A stretch of 64,000 nucleotides of DNA from Jiangella mangrovi (lineage in GTDB: Bacteria; Actinomycetota; Actinomycetes; Jiangellales; Jiangellaceae): contig NZ_JACHMM010000001.1 of NCBI RefSeq assembly GCF_014204975.1, positions 1,612,001 through 1,676,000 of the forward strand, read 5' to 3'. A model generated the notes under the pieces. The model was not told the DNA's origin and searched no databases. It saw nothing but the letters and a program-made list of their open reading frames with translations. Numbering within the stretch: position 1 is the first letter of the stretch; each line of letters begins with the position of its first letter. A program made the position numbers and the translations under genes. Positions 44,370 through 56,023 of this stretch are shown here, one piece after another.

Positions 44370-45737
44370 TTACGGCCAGGCGTTCTCGATGGCGTCGACC
44401 GTTTCCTGCGTACTGGCGCCGGTGATCCAGTTGACCATGCCGGTCCAGAACGCGACGGTCCCGACCTCGGCCGGCATCAGGTCGGACGCGTCGAACCCGA
44501 ACACCGCCTCGGGGTCGGCGATGATCTCGGCCGACAGCTGGTTGACCGGGCTGTCGTACGCGTCGACCGGAACGGTCCGGTTGGCCGAGACGAAGTTGCC
44601 CTTGCTGGCGCGCTCGGCGTGCCAGTGGTCGGTGGACAGGTACGTCTGGAAGGCCTGGACCTCCGGACGCTCCGTGAACGCGGCCACGAACTCGCCGCCG
44701 CCCAGGACCGGGTTGCCCTGCTCGGGGTCGATGCCCGGCAGGTAGAACGCGTAGACGTCGCCGTCCTCGGCCACCTCGACGCCCTCGCCCCAGTTGGCCT
44801 GGTAGAACGAGGCCTGACGGTGCATCCAGCAGTTGCCCTGCAGGATCGGCAGGCCGCCGTCCTCGAACCGCGTGGTGGCGATGCTGGACACGTCGCCCAG
44901 GCCGCCGTTGACGTACTGGTCGTTCTTGAGGATCTCGCCCACGGTGTCGAACGCCTCGACCACCTGCGGGTCGTTGAAGGGGATCTCGTGCTGGTACCAC
45001 TGCCGGTAGGCGTCGATGCCGGCGGTACGCAGCATGACCTCCTCGACCCAGTCGGTGCCCGGCCAGCCGGTGGCGTCGCCGGAGCCGAAGCCGGCGCACC
45101 ACGGAATGCCGCCGTCGGCCACGATCTGGTCCGAGAGCGCGATCAGGTCGCCCCAGGTCTCGGGGATCTCGTAGCCCGCGTCGGCGAACGCCGACGGCGA
45201 GTACCAGACGAAGGACTTGACGTTGGCGCCGAACGGCGTGCCGTAGTACTCGCCGTCCACGGTGCCGTAGTCGATCCACGCGGGGTCGAACGAGGCCTCG
45301 ACGTTGGCCCGGGCCTCGTCCGGCACCGGGATGACGGCGTCGTAGTCGCGGACCAGCGTCGCCAGCAGCCCCGGCTGCGGGATGATCGCGAGGTCGGGCG
45401 GCGACCCGCCCTGGATGCGCACCGGCAGCTGCGCCTCGAACTCGTCCGAGCCCTCGTAGACCACGGTCATGCCGGTGCATTCCTCGAACGCGTCGAAGGA
45501 CGCCTCGAGCGGCGCGTCCTCCGGCGCCACGATGGTGCTGTAGACGGTCACCGTGGTGCCGTCGAGGTCCGTGAAGTCCTCCGCGAAGGCGCAGTCGCCA
45601 CCGCCTCCGCTGGTCTCACCGCCCCCAGCGGTGTCGTCGCCGCCGTCGTCGTCGCCGCCACAAGCGGCCAGGACGAGCGACACGCTTGCAGCGAGGCCGA
45701 CAGCCGCCCAGCCCTTGCGGGCGCTGCTCATCGCCAT
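44370..45737 (-). CDS. sugar ABC transporter substrate-binding lipoprotein
   Basis: This 455-residue solute-binding lipoprotein has a signal peptide ending in LAAC with Cys26, followed by an Asp/Gly-rich linker of about 20 residues. The family-1 fold is seen in CTGMTVVYEGSDEFEAQLPV, GGSPPDLAIIPQPGLL and GGGEFVAAF. The aromatic-rich GYEIPETWGDL segment resembles alpha-glucoside-binding proteins. ATG 45737 is preceded by GGGAGGGAGA. It is the first gene of the operon and follows the LacI operator at 45802-45815. Confidence 0.9.
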   Translation of the reverse strand: MAMSSARKGWAAVGLAASVSLVLAACGGDDDGGDDTAGGGETSGGGGDCAFAEDFTDLDGTTVTVYSTIVAPEDAPLEASFDAFEECTGMTVVYEGSDEFEAQLPVRIQGGSPPDLAIIPQPGLLATLVRDYDAVIPVPDEARANVEASFDPAWIDYGTVDGEYYGTPFGANVKSFVWYSPSAFADAGYEIPETWGDLIALSDQIVADGGIPWCAGFGSGDATGWPGTDWVEEVMLRTAGIDAYRQWYQHEIPFNDPQVVEAFDTVGEILKNDQYVNGGLGDVSSIATTRFEDGGLPILQGNCWMHRQASFYQANWGEGVEVAEDGDVYAFYLPGIDPEQGNPVLGGGEFVAAFTERPEVQAFQTYLSTDHWHAERASKGNFVSANRTVPVDAYDSPVNQLSAEIIADPEAVFGFDASDLMPAEVGTVAFWTGMVNWITGASTQETVDAIENAWP

Positions 45738-45801
45738 GTGTCTGTCTCCCTCCCAGAAGGGATCGGTCCGAGCACCTGCCGCTCGAATCCCAGTGCATGA
45801 A

Positions 45802-45815
45802 CGAAAACGTTTACG
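45802..45815 (-). promoter_or_regulatory. LacI-type operator of the sugar ABC operon
   Basis: CGAAAACGTTTACG is a 14-bp palindrome with one mismatched pair, centred on the CG typical of LacI-family sites. It lies 65 bases before the binding-protein start codon, in the 166-base gap after paaN. Confidence 0.7.
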
Positions 45816-45903
45816 CTCGAAAATTGCAAGAGCCCATCGGCAACTTCGCCGTAACGATTACGTCACGCCGTACTGGTGGGTGTGAGATGTGACACGGGAC
45901 GGC

Positions 45904-47583
45904 TCAGGCGTGCCGGCGCGAGGCGACCACCCGGAACCGCGACGCGACGAACGCGGAGTCGGTGATGCAGGAGTTCGCGGCCGGGTTGGCCCCCGTGCCG
46001 TGGAAGTCCGAGAACGCCGCCGACTGGTTGACGAAGACCCCGCCGGTGAGGTTGACCGACAGCGGGACGCCGGCCTCGAGCGCGGCCTGCTCCGCGGCGT
46101 CCAGGACGGCCGGATCGGTGGAGTAGACCGACGCCGTCATGCCGCCGTGCTCGCGGACCGACGACGCGAACCGCTCCAGCGCCTGTGCCGTGGAGTCGGC
46201 GGCGATGAGGAACGAGACCGGACCGAAGCACTCGGCGGAGTAGCGGTCCTCGTCGGCGACGTCGACGGCGACGACGGCGGGCGTGCGGACGGTGGCGTCC
46301 GGCCAGGCCGGGTGGGCCAGCGTGCGCGCGGCGAGGACCGTGCCGCCGTCGCCCGCCAGCGCGTCGACCCGCTCGCGCACGCCGTCGTTGACCACGGCGC
46401 CCAGGATCTCGACCGCGCGGGCGTCGTCGCCGAGCAGTTTGTCGACGGCGCCCGCGAGGGCCGCGCCGAACTCGTCGAAGGTGATCTTCCCCTGGTCGGT
46501 GAGCACGCCGTCGCGCGGCACGAACACGTTCTGCGGCGCGGTGCACATCTGCCCGGTGTAGAGGCTGAGCGAGAACGCGAGGTTGCCCACGAGGCCCCGG
46601 AGGTCGTCGGTGGAGTCGACGACGACGGTGTTCAGCCCGGCCTTCTCGGTGAACACGACGGCCTGGCGGGCGTGGTCCTCGAGCCAGTCGCCGAAGGCCG
46701 TCGAGCCGGTGAAGTCGATGATGCGGACCTCGGGCCGAACGGCGAGGACGGCGGCCAGCCGGTCGGCCGGGTCCTCGGCGGCGAGCGTGACGAGGCTCGG
46801 GTCGAAGCCGTACTCGCCGAGCACCTCGCGGACCGCCTGCACCGTGACGGCCAGTGGCAGGACGGCGTTCGGGTGCGGTTTGACGACGACGGCGTTGCCG
46901 GTGGCCAACGACGCGAACAGCCCGGGCCACGAGTTCCACGTGGGGAACGTGTTGCAGCCGACGACCAGCGCGACGCCGCGCGGCACCACGTGGAAGGTCT
47001 TCTCCATGCGCAGCGGCTCGCCCTTGGCCGGCTTCTCCCAGAGCACGCTGCCGGGGACACGGGCCTGCTCGGCGTGGGCGTAGGCGACCGCCTCGAGCGC
47101 GCGGTCCAACGCGTGCGCGCCACCGGCCTGAAAGGCCATGACGAACGCCTGGCCGGACGTGTGCATGACGGCCTGAGCCAGCTCGAAGATGCGCGCGTGC
47201 AGCCGCGACAGCGCCTCGAGGCAGACCGCGGCGCGGGCGTCGGCGCCGGCGTCACGCCAGGCCGGCATCGCGGCCTGCGCGGCGGTGAGCAGCGTCGTCA
47301 CGGCCTCGTCGGTGGCCGGCACCCGCGGGTAGCGGATGCCGAGCTCCGGGCCGAACGGGCTGACCTCGGTGGCGACGGTGCCGTCGGCGCCGGGCGTCTC
47401 GAGCGGGAAGTCCGCGCCCCGCCAGGCCTCGAAGGCGGCGAGCCCGTCGGCGGCCGCGGTCTCGCCGTAGACACGGGGGCTGGGCGACTCCGGATAGGCG
47501 GAGAAGAAGGCGCGGTCGCGGATCGCCGCCTCGGCCTTGCCGAGGAGGTCGCGGTGCCGATCGATCAGAACACCCAGCGCCAT
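45904..47583 (-). CDS. paaN: phenylacetic acid degradation aldehyde dehydrogenase PaaN (short form)
   Basis: This 559-residue enzyme has the aldehyde dehydrogenase fold in the PaaN variant. Recognisable segments are [45 protein letters not shown] and [14 protein letters not shown] with the catalytic Cys. It lacks the MaoC hydratase domain present in ~680-residue PaaZ, so ring-opening hydratase activity must come from elsewhere. ATG 47583 follows GGAGG by 7 bases. It is divergent from the PaaH-PaaI fusion across a 97-base gap with an inverted repeat. No paaABCDE epoxidase or paaK genes are in the window. Confidence 0.88.
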   Translation of the reverse strand: MALGVLIDRHRDLLGKAEAAIRDRAFFSAYPESPSPRVYGETAAADGLAAFEAWRGADFPLETPGADGTVATEVSPFGPELGIRYPRVPATDEAVTTLLTAAQAAMPAWRDAGADARAAVCLEALSRLHARIFELAQAVMHTSGQAFVMAFQAGGAHALDRALEAVAYAHAEQARVPGSVLWEKPAKGEPLRMEKTFHVVPRGVALVVGCNTFPTWNSWPGLFASLATGNAVVVKPHPNAVLPLAVTVQAVREVLGEYGFDPSLVTLAAEDPADRLAAVLAVRPEVRIIDFTGSTAFGDWLEDHARQAVVFTEKAGLNTVVVDSTDDLRGLVGNLAFSLSLYTGQMCTAPQNVFVPRDGVLTDQGKITFDEFGAALAGAVDKLLGDDARAVEILGAVVNDGVRERVDALAGDGGTVLAARTLAHPAWPDATVRTPAVVAVDVADEDRYSAECFGPVSFLIAADSTAQALERFASSVREHGGMTASVYSTDPAVLDAAEQAALEAGVPLSVNLTGGVFVNQSAAFSDFHGTGANPAANSCITDSAFVASRFRVVASRRHA

Positions 47584-47601
47584 CGCAGGACCTCCACAGA
47601 A

Positions 47602-47640
47602 TGTGACAGACTGACGCACAGTTGCTTCCACTCTGTCACA
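47602..47640. promoter_or_regulatory. symmetric inverted repeat in the divergent paa promoter region
   Basis: TGTGACAGA (47602-47610) and TCTGTCACA (47632-47640) are exact inverted copies 21 bases apart. They lie almost symmetrically between the divergent paaN and paaH-paaI starts, suiting a shared regulator. No paa regulator gene is nearby. Confidence 0.6.
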
Positions 47641-47680
47641 ACGACCCGCCGCCCGTCCATGAGGGGAGAGACTCGTTCCT

Positions 47681-49560
47681 ATGGACGCGATCGCCCGTTC
47701 CGTGCCCGTCGGCGTCGTCGGCGCCGGGACCATGGGCGCCGGCATCGCCCAGGTGGCCGCGGTCGCCGGGCACGAGGTGCGGGTGTACGACGCGGTCGAC
47801 GGCGCCGCCGCGGCCGCCGTCGAGGCCACGTTCGCCCGGCTGGCCCGCGCGGTCGACAAGGGCCGGCTGCTCCAGGAGGAGGCCGAGGACGCCGCGACCC
47901 GGCTGCGCGCCGTCGACACCCTGGAGGACTTGGCCGGCTGCGGCCTCGTCGTCGAGGCGGTCGTCGAGGACCTCGAGGTCAAGCGGGCGCTGTTCGCCGG
48001 GCTCGAGGCGGTCTGCGGCCCCGACGCGATCCTCGCGACCAACACGTCGTCGCTGTCCGTCGACGCCGTCGCCGAGTCGCTCGCGCTGCCCGGCCGGGTC
48101 GCGGGCCTGCACTTCTTCAACCCCGCGCCGGTGCTGGCGCTGGTCGAGGTGGTCAGCGGCGCCCGCACCGACGCAGGCGTCGCGGACCTGCTGGTCGCGA
48201 CGGCGACCGCCTGGGGCAAGACCCCGGTACGGGCGGCATCGACGCCGGGGTTCATCGTCAACCGGGTCGCCCGGCCGTTCTACGGCGAGGCGTTCCGGCT
48301 GCTGGAGGCGGGCTCGGTGGACGCCGCGACCGTCGACGCGCTGCTGCGCGAGTCCGGCGGCTTCCGCATGGGCCCGTTCGAGCTCGCCGACCTCATCGGC
48401 CACGACGTCAACCTCGCGGTCAGCCGGTCGGTGTGGGAGGCGTTCGGCCGCGACCCGCGGTTCACGCCGTCGGTGCTGCAGGAGCGCCTGGTCGCCGACG
48501 GCCGGCTGGGCCGCAAGACCGGCGGCGGCATCTACGCCGACGACGAGCCGCCCCCCGCGCCGTCGACGGCCGACCCGGTCGCGGGAACGGGCACGTCGGC
48601 ACCGTGGACCGGTGCCGGCGGGTTCGACCCGTCGACGCCGGGGTGGCGTATCGACGACGGCGACGTCGAGCTGCGGCTCACCGACGGCCGGACGGCGGCG
48701 CAGCACACCGGCGGCGGCCCGCGCACCGTCGTGCTGGTCGACCTGGCGCTCGACGCGACCCCGGCGCGGGTCGGCCTGGCGGCTCCCGAGCAGGCGCCGA
48801 AGGAGCACGTCGAGGCCGCCGTCGGGTTCCTGCAGAGGCTCGGTCACGCCGTCACGGTGCTGCCGGACGTCCCCGGGCTGGTGGTCGCCCGCACGGTGGC
48901 CACGCTCGCCGCCGCGGCCGCCGACGCCGTCGACTCCGGCGTGGCCACGGCCGAGGACGTCGACACCGCGATGCGCCTGGGGGTGAACTACCCGCGCGGC
49001 CCCTTCGCGTGGGGCGAGCGACTCGGCTGGGACTGGGTGGCCGGGATGCTGGACGCGCTGGCCGCCGCCGACGACCCGGGCCGCTACCGGGTGTCGCCGC
49101 AGCTGCGCGACCGTGCCGGCGACGGCGGGGCGACGCTGGCCAGGCGGGCCGCGGACGCGATGTGGGCCGGCGACGCCGCGTCGCAGGCGCTGGGGATGAC
49201 CCTCGAGTCGGTCGGGCCCGGCCGGGCCGAGGTGAGCATGCGGGTGCGGGCCGACATGGTGAACGGCCACGGCATCTGCCACGGCGGCCTGATCTTCACC
49301 CTGGCCGACTCCGCGTTCGCGTTCGCCTGCAACTCCTACAACCGCTCCACCGTGGCACAGGGCGCCGACATCACGTTCCTGGCGCCGGCCCGCGAGGGCG
49401 ACCTGCTGGTGGCCACGGCCCAGGAGCGTCATCGCAACGGCCGCAGCGGGCTCTACGACGTCACCGTCCGGCGGGTCGATCCCGACGAGGCGGTCATCGC
49501 GGAGTTCCGCGGGCGATCCCGCGAGATCCCCGGCACGCTCGTGCCCGGCGAGGAGGAGAC

Positions 49561-49564
<4 letters not shown>
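47681..49564 (+). CDS. fusion of 3-hydroxyacyl-CoA dehydrogenase (PaaH) and PaaI thioesterase
   Basis: This 627-residue protein joins two phenylacetate functions. Residues ~1-290 are the NAD-dependent 3-hydroxyacyl-CoA dehydrogenase ([38 protein letters not shown]), and ~370-475 a second C-terminal dehydrogenase domain, as in PaaH/PaaC proteins of ~500 residues. From ~487 to 620 follows a complete hotdog thioesterase of the PaaI type ([20 protein letters not shown]). The dehydrogenase oxidises 3-hydroxyadipyl-CoA; PaaI removes dead-end thioesters. The junction falls at [18 protein letters not shown] sequence without frameshift. ATG 47681 follows GAGGGGAGAG. The stop overlaps the thiolase start. 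Confidence 0.9.
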
Positions 49565-50760
<1,196 letters not shown>

Positions 50761-50775
50761 GCAGTCCGCCGGGCG

Positions 50776-52143
50776 TCAGCCCCAGACCAGGGCGTTGCCC
50801 GGGTCCTCGAGCAGCGCCGCGAGGTCGGCCAGGAACCGCGACCCCTGCTCGCCGTCGACCAGCCGGTGGTCGAAGGAGAGCGCGAGCGTGGTGACCCAGC
50901 GCGGGCGCACCTTGTCCTTGTGCACCCACGGCTGCTTGCGCACCGCGCCGAACGCGACGATGGCCGCCTCGCCCGGCGGCAGGATCGGCGTGCCGGTGTC
51001 GACGCCGAAGACGCCGACGTTGGTGATGGAGATGGTGCCGCCGAGCATGTCCTCGGGCGGTGTCCTGCCCTCGCGCGCCGTGGCGGCCAGCTGGTTGATG
51101 GCCACGGCCAGCTCGCGCAGTGGCAGCCGGTCGGCGTCCTTGACGTTCGGCACGACCAGCCCGCGCGGCGTGGCCGCGGCGATGCCGAGGTTCACGTAGC
51201 GCTGCAGGACGATCTCGCCCGCCGCCTCGTCCCAGCGGGCGTTGACGTCGGGCGTGCGGCGTGCGGCGATGCAGACCGCCTTGGCCAGCACCGCCAGCGG
51301 CGACAGCCGGACGTCGCGGAACTCGCGGGAGTCGCGCAGCCGCTCGACCAGCTTCATGGTGCGGGTGACGTCGACGGTGACGAACTCGGTGACGTGCGGC
51401 GCCGTGAACGCCGACGTGGTGACGGCCTTCGCCGTCGCCTTGCGGACCGAGCGGATCGCGACCCGCTCCTGCCGCGCCAGGCCGTCCCAGCCGTTGCCCG
51501 GCGGCGTCACGCTCGGCGCCGCGGCGGGCTCGGGCGCGGCGGCCGCGGTCTGCACGTCGTCGCGCGAGATGGTGCCGTTGGGCCCCGTGGGCATGACGGT
51601 GGCGAGGTCGACACCGAGGTCCTTGGCGAGCTTGCGCACCGGCGGCTTGGCCAGCACCGGGCCCCGGGCGACGACGGGTTCGGGCTCGGGTTCCATGGGG
51701 GTCGCCACCGGAGCGGGTGCGACGGGGGCAGCCGGCGGTTCCGCCGTCTTGCGCGCCCGCCGCTTCGCCGCCGTCGTGCGCGGGCCGTAGCCGACGAGGA
51801 CGGCCTGCCGCTCCGCCTCGGGCTCGGCCTCGGGCACCGGCGGCGTCGGAACCATGTCCTCGGCGCCACCCCCCACGGCGGGCTCCGCGGCGGCCGGTTC
51901 GGACCCCGTCCGCACCGCGATGATCGGGGTGCCGACGTCGACCGTCGTGCCCTCGTCGACCAGCAGCGTCTCGACCACGCCGGCGAACGGGCAGGGAAGC
52001 TCGACCAGCGACTTGGCCGTCTCGATCTCGACGATGACGTCGTTGACCTTGACGTGGTCGCCGGGCTTGACCTTCCAGGACACGATCTCCGCCTCGGTCA
52101 GCCCCTCGCCGACGTCGGGGAGGTTGAACTGCGACACACTCAT
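50776..52143 (-). CDS. bkdC: 2-oxoacid dehydrogenase E2 acyltransferase (branched-chain type)
   Basis: This 455-residue E2 has a lipoyl domain (residues ~1-77) with the lipoylated Lys in [10 protein letters not shown], a long Ala/Pro/Glu linker, a peripheral subunit-binding domain ([20 protein letters not shown], about 175-194) and a C-terminal acyltransferase domain ending in [12 protein letters not shown] with the catalytic His and Asp. The single lipoyl domain and the separate E1 alpha and beta genes indicate a branched-chain 2-oxoacid complex, making isobutyryl-, isovaleryl- and 2-methylbutyryl-CoA. No E3 gene is present. It is the third gene of its operon. Confidence 0.88.
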   Translation of the reverse strand: MSVSQFNLPDVGEGLTEAEIVSWKVKPGDHVKVNDVIVEIETAKSLVELPCPFAGVVETLLVDEGTTVDVGTPIIAVRTGSEPAAAEPAVGGGAEDMVPTPPVPEAEPEAERQAVLVGYGPRTTAAKRRARKTAEPPAAPVAPAPVATPMEPEPEPVVARGPVLAKPPVRKLAKDLGVDLATVMPTGPNGTISRDDVQTAAAAPEPAAAPSVTPPGNGWDGLARQERVAIRSVRKATAKAVTTSAFTAPHVTEFVTVDVTRTMKLVERLRDSREFRDVRLSPLAVLAKAVCIAARRTPDVNARWDEAAGEIVLQRYVNLGIAAATPRGLVVPNVKDADRLPLRELAVAINQLAATAREGRTPPEDMLGGTISITNVGVFGVDTGTPILPPGEAAIVAFGAVRKQPWVHKDKVRPRWVTTLALSFDHRLVDGEQGSRFLADLAALLEDPGNALVWG

Positions 52144-52153
52144 GCAGACCTCC

Positions 52154-53155
52154 TCAGAAGGCGAACGTGCGGTCGACGGCGTCGAGCACGCGGTCGAGGT
52201 CGGGGAGGTACTCCTCCTCGACCCGCGCCGGCGGATACGGGGTGTCGTAGCCGGTGACGCGCTGGACCGGCGCCTCGAGGGAGTAGAAGCACTCCTCGGT
52301 GACCCGGGCCGCCACCTCGGCGCCCACGCCGAGCGTGCGCTGCGCCTCGTGCACCACGACCAGCCGGCCGGTGCGGCGGACGGAGTCGTACACCGCGCGC
52401 AGGTCCAGCGGCGACAGCGTGCGCAGGTCGATGACCTCGAGCGACCGGCCGTCGTCGGCGGCGGCGGCCGCGGCGTCGAGGCACGTCTTCACCATGGGGC
52501 CGTAGGCCGCCACCGTGGCGTCCGTGCCGGGCAGCGCCACGCGGGCGGACTCGAGCGGCAGAATGCCGTCTCGGGCATCCATGTCCACCTCGGCCTTCTC
52601 GTAGTAGCGCCGCTTCGGCTCGAAGAAGACCACGGGGTCGTCGAGCCGGATGGCCTGCTGGATCATCCAGTACGCGTCGAGCGGGTTGGAGCAGGTGACC
52701 ACCTTGAGGCCCGGCGTGTGGGCGAAGTAGGCCTCGGGGCTCTCGCTGTGGTGCTCGACGGCGCCGATGCTGCCGCCGTAGGGAATGCGGATGACCATGG
52801 GCAGTCGCAGCCGGCCGCCGGAGCGGAAGTGCATCTTCGCGACCTGGTTGACGATCTGGTCGTAGCCCGGGTAGACGAAGCCGTCGAACTGGATCTCGCA
52901 GACCGGGCGGTAGCCGCGCAGCGCCAGCCCGACCGCGGTGCCGATGATGCCGGACTCCGCGAGCGGGGTGTCGATGACGCGGTCCTCGCCGAAGTCCTTC
53001 TGCAGGCCGTCGGTGACGCGGAAGACGCCGCCGAGCTTGCCGACGTCCTCGCCCATGACCAGGACCTTGGCGTCGTGCTCCATGGACCGGCGCAGGCCCG
53101 CGTTGATGGCCTTGATGATGTTGAGCTTCTGCACGCCCGTCGGCTGGTCGGTCAT
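52154..53155 (-). CDS. bkdB: 2-oxoacid dehydrogenase E1 beta subunit (branched-chain type)
   Basis: This 333-residue transketolase-like subunit has GEDVGKLGGVFRVTDGL (about residues 30-46), FDGFVYPGYDQIVNQVAKM and HHSESPEAYFAHTPGLKVV, typical of BkdB. It forms the alpha2-beta2 E1 with the upstream subunit and uses thiamine diphosphate. The start overlaps the alpha-subunit stop (ATGA), and the E2 gene begins 10 bases downstream. Confidence 0.9.
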   Translation of the reverse strand: MTDQPTGVQKLNIIKAINAGLRRSMEHDAKVLVMGEDVGKLGGVFRVTDGLQKDFGEDRVIDTPLAESGIIGTAVGLALRGYRPVCEIQFDGFVYPGYDQIVNQVAKMHFRSGGRLRLPMVIRIPYGGSIGAVEHHSESPEAYFAHTPGLKVVTCSNPLDAYWMIQQAIRLDDPVVFFEPKRRYYEKAEVDMDARDGILPLESARVALPGTDATVAAYGPMVKTCLDAAAAAADDGRSLEVIDLRTLSPLDLRAVYDSVRRTGRLVVVHEAQRTLGVGAEVAARVTEECFYSLEAPVQRVTGYDTPYPPARVEEEYLPDLDRVLDAVDRTFAF

Positions 53156-54291
53156 CGGGCCACCTCCTCGGCGAAGCTGTCCAGGTAGGTCGTCATGGAC
53201 TCGCGCTGGGCGACGAGGTCGGGCGTGGGCTCGACGTAGACGTGGTCGAAGATCGAGGTCGGCGTGGGGTCGGGCAGGGCCCGGCAGGCGGCGCGCAGGT
53301 GCACGGCCAGCTCCTCGGCCTCGGCCTCGACGCCGTCGAAGAACGCCTGGTCGGCGAGGTCGCCGCGGACCATGAACGCCTTGACCCGCTCGATGGGGTC
53401 CTTGAGCTTCCAGTGCTCGAGCTCGGCGTTGAGGCGGTAGCGGGTGGGGTCGTCGGTGGTGGTGTGAGCGCCCATGCGGTAGGTGAACGCCTCGACCAGC
53501 GTGGGGCCCTCGCCGTCGCGGGCCCGCTGCAGTGCCTCGCGGGTGACGGCTAGGCAGGCCAGCACGTCGTTGCCGTCGACACGGACGCCCGGGAAGCCGA
53601 AGCCGGCGGCACGGCGGTACAGCGGCACCCGGGTCTGGCGCTCCAGCGGCTCGGAGATGGCCCACTGGTTGTTCTGGCAGAAGAACACGACGGGGGCGTT
53701 GGTGACGCTGGCCCAGATGAACGCCTCGTTGACGTCGCCCTGGCTGGTGGCGCCGTCGCCGAAGTAGGCGATGACGGCGGCGTCGCGGTCGGGGTCGCCC
53801 GTGCCGATGGCGCCGTCGCGCTGGATGCCCATGGCGTAGCCGGTGGCGTGCAGCGTCTGCGCGCCGATGACGATCGTGTAGAGGTGGAAGTTCGTCTCGG
53901 CGGCGTCCCAGCTGCCCTGGTCGACGCCGCGGAACAGCGCCAGCAGCTTGACCGGGTCGACGCCGCGGCAGAAGGCGACCGCATGCTCGCGGTACGTCGG
54001 GAAGACGTGGTCCTGGGCGCGCAGTGCGCGGGCGGACCCGACCTGGGCGGCCTCCTGGCCCAGCAGGCTGGCCCAGAGGCCCAGCTCGCCCTGGCGCTGC
54101 AGCGCGACGGCCTCGCCGTCGACGCGGCGGCCCAGCACCAGGTCGCGGTACATGGCCCGGACGTCGTCGCCGGTGATGTCGGCGATGAGGGCGTCGTAGT
54201 GCTCGTTCGGGACCCGCAGTCCCTCGGGGGTGAGCAGCTGGACGAGCTCGGGTTCGGGCGGGGTGGCCCCGGCCGCCGTCTCGACAGTCAT
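53152..54291 (-). CDS. bkdA: 2-oxoacid dehydrogenase E1 alpha subunit (branched-chain type)
   Basis: This 379-residue subunit binds thiamine diphosphate through GDGATSQGDVNEAF...CQNN (about residues 172-202). The phosphorylation-loop region YRMGAHTTTDDPTRYR is also present. It decarboxylates branched-chain 2-oxoacids. ATG 54291 is preceded by AAGGAG. It starts the operon E1 alpha - E1 beta - E2. Products would feed branched-chain fatty acid synthesis or catabolism. Confidence 0.9.
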   Translation of the reverse strand: MTVETAAGATPPEPELVQLLTPEGLRVPNEHYDALIADITGDDVRAMYRDLVLGRRVDGEAVALQRQGELGLWASLLGQEAAQVGSARALRAQDHVFPTYREHAVAFCRGVDPVKLLALFRGVDQGSWDAAETNFHLYTIVIGAQTLHATGYAMGIQRDGAIGTGDPDRDAAVIAYFGDGATSQGDVNEAFIWASVTNAPVVFFCQNNQWAISEPLERQTRVPLYRRAAGFGFPGVRVDGNDVLACLAVTREALQRARDGEGPTLVEAFTYRMGAHTTTDDPTRYRLNAELEHWKLKDPIERVKAFMVRGDLADQAFFDGVEAEAEELAVHLRAACRALPDPTPTSIFDHVYVEPTPDLVAQRESMTTYLDSFAEEVAR

Positions 54292-54636
54292 GTGTCTCCT
54301 TCACGTCGTCGGCTCCGCAGGATTGCCGCGGGAGCCTGCTCCTCGTGACCACCGGCGGCGTGGGTGAGGACTACGGGTGGGTCCTCATCCTCGCCGCGGT
54401 GCATGACCGTGACCGGAGTCACGACCTCGCTACCGCCACGGTACCCAGATCCGGGGTCGGACGGGTGCATCGAGGCGGCAGGTGGGGCTCCATCCTGCAG
54501 CACCTCCTGTCAGCCTGCCCGCTGGGGCTGGCCGGAAGGCTCGTCGTTCCGGACAAACTTCCTCGCCTGGACGCTGCACCAACCACACAAGTCCTCTGCC
54601 GTCCGAGTAACCGTCGCGCGCTGACCTCACACGACG
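54292..54636. other. intergenic region, no gene seen
   Basis: There are 345 bases between the bkd operon start and the terminator of the LPXTG gene. It must hold the bkd promoter, but no clear -35/-10 pair or palindrome stands out. Open frames on both strands lack ribosome sites and recognisable protein sequence. Confidence 0.5.
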
Positions 54637-54678
54637 CGAGCCGCGCGGTGCGTCCCGTCAGACGCGCCGCGCGGCTCG
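54637..54678 (-). terminator. 18-bp hairpin terminator after the LPXTG gene
   Basis: A long stem (arms 54637-54654 and 54661-54678, one U-G pair) closes a 6-base loop about 16 bases after the stop codon of the minus-strand surface protein gene. Confidence 0.75.
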
Positions 54679-54693
54679 GCGATGTGTTCTGCG

Positions 54694-55866
54694 TTACTCG
54701 GCGGCTCCGCTGAACCGGCGGCGCAGCAGGAACGCGGCCGCAGCGACCAGACCCAGGCCGAGCGTCAGCAGCACGGTCGGCGAGCTACCGGTGTCCGGCA
54801 GGTCCTCGTCCGGGGTGTCGCTGGGCGACGGCGTCGGGGTCGCGCTCGGCGTCTCGGACGGGGTGTCCGACGGCGTCGGGGTCGGCGTCGGCGCGGCGGT
54901 CCAGTCGGCCGTGCCCTCGACCTCGAGCTCGGTCTTCTCCGACTGCGCCAGGATCAGCGACTGGCTGCGGATCTCGTCGGTGTCGCTGACGAACAGCCGG
55001 CCGATGTTCAGGTGCGCCTCGGCCCGCAGCCGCACGGTGGCGTCGCCGGCCTGCGCGTCGGCCGGGACGTCGACGCCGATGGTGTCGCCGTCGACGACCT
55101 GGTCACCCAGCGGTGCGCCGTCGCCGTCGACCAGCTCGACGCCGTCCGGGAGCTCCGCGGTGACGTCGACGGTGTCGGCGTTGGTGCTGACGGTGAACGG
55201 CCCGAGGACGGTGCCGGCCTCACCCGAGACCGACGCCGGCTCCAGCGCCAGGGCCGGCGCGGGCTGCTCGCCGATGCCGGTGTTGTCGTCGCCGGTCAGG
55301 TGGTCGTAGAGCGCCAGGACGTCGGCGTCGACCTCGCCGCCCGCGTGCGTGATGTCGTCGCGGTCGGGCTCGGCCGCGTCGCTGTAGTGCCAGACGGCCA
55401 GCTGGGTGGCGGTGATCGCCTCGCGCTCGTCGAGGCCGTCGTTGAAGTCGACGTCACCGAGCGCGGCCTCGATGTCGGCCACCGGCAGCACCGGGTAGGA
55501 GCGCTGCAGGACCCACAGGATGTGGTCGGCGTTCTGGGTGAACGGGGCGTCGGGCGCCGGATAGGCGTCCCACGGGACCTCGATCATCTCGGCGGCGCCG
55601 TCGATGGGCACCGACAGCTCGACGCAGTACGTCTTCAGCACCGCGCCGTCGTCGGCGCGCAGGCCGATGAGCAGCGTGCTGGCGTCGCCGATGGAGACGT
55701 TGACGCCGTATCCGGGGACGTCGCCCTCCGGATAGCGGCCGGCCTTCGCCTCGGCGTCGGCGGTCTCGATGTCGGCGGCGGTGGCGGATCCGGAAAGCAG
55801 AACGGCCGCGCCGAGCGCGGCCGCGACACCGGCGCTGACGGAGCGCCGGCGGACATGGCTGGACAA
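54694..55866 (-). CDS. LPXTG surface protein with predicted internal-thioester domain
   Basis: This 390-residue secreted protein has a signal peptide (residues ~1-30, ...SGSATA). It then has a thioester (TED-like) domain with Cys81 in KTYCVEL and Gln155 in TATQLAVWHY, the Cys and Gln that form the internal bond in gram-positive adhesins. A beta-sandwich region follows (~210-315), then a Pro/Thr/Ser stalk (TPTPTPSDTPSETP). It ends with the sortase signal LPDTG, a hydrophobic helix and RRR. It should be anchored to peptidoglycan with the reactive domain outermost. TTG 55866 is chosen because AAGGAGA stands 5 bases before. It is transcribed alone. Confidence 0.85.
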   Translation of the reverse strand: MSSHVRRRSVSAGVAAALGAAVLLSGSATAADIETADAEAKAGRYPEGDVPGYGVNVSIGDASTLLIGLRADDGAVLKTYCVELSVPIDGAAEMIEVPWDAYPAPDAPFTQNADHILWVLQRSYPVLPVADIEAALGDVDFNDGLDEREAITATQLAVWHYSDAAEPDRDDITHAGGEVDADVLALYDHLTGDDNTGIGEQPAPALALEPASVSGEAGTVLGPFTVSTNADTVDVTAELPDGVELVDGDGAPLGDQVVDGDTIGVDVPADAQAGDATVRLRAEAHLNIGRLFVSDTDEIRSQSLILAQSEKTELEVEGTADWTAAPTPTPTPSDTPSETPSATPTPSPSDTPDEDLPDTGSSPTVLLTLGLGLVAAAAFLLRRRFSGAAE

Positions 55867-56023
55867 GGGTTCTCCTTCGTGATTGTGCACCCTCCCCCGA
55901 GAACCGCCGCAGGCTATCGGATATCGGGACGAATCGAAAGAACCCCTGTGACAGGGACATGACCGGCGGTCGTCGCGCCCCGGGCCTGTCGGCGCCGCGC
56001 GGAGTCGCATAGGGTCTTGACCC

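Noticed and set aside
54345-54713. 122-codon plus-strand frame in the gap before the bkd operon
   Set aside because: It has no ribosome site, mixed codon use, and runs through the terminator hairpin and into the end of the LPXTG gene.
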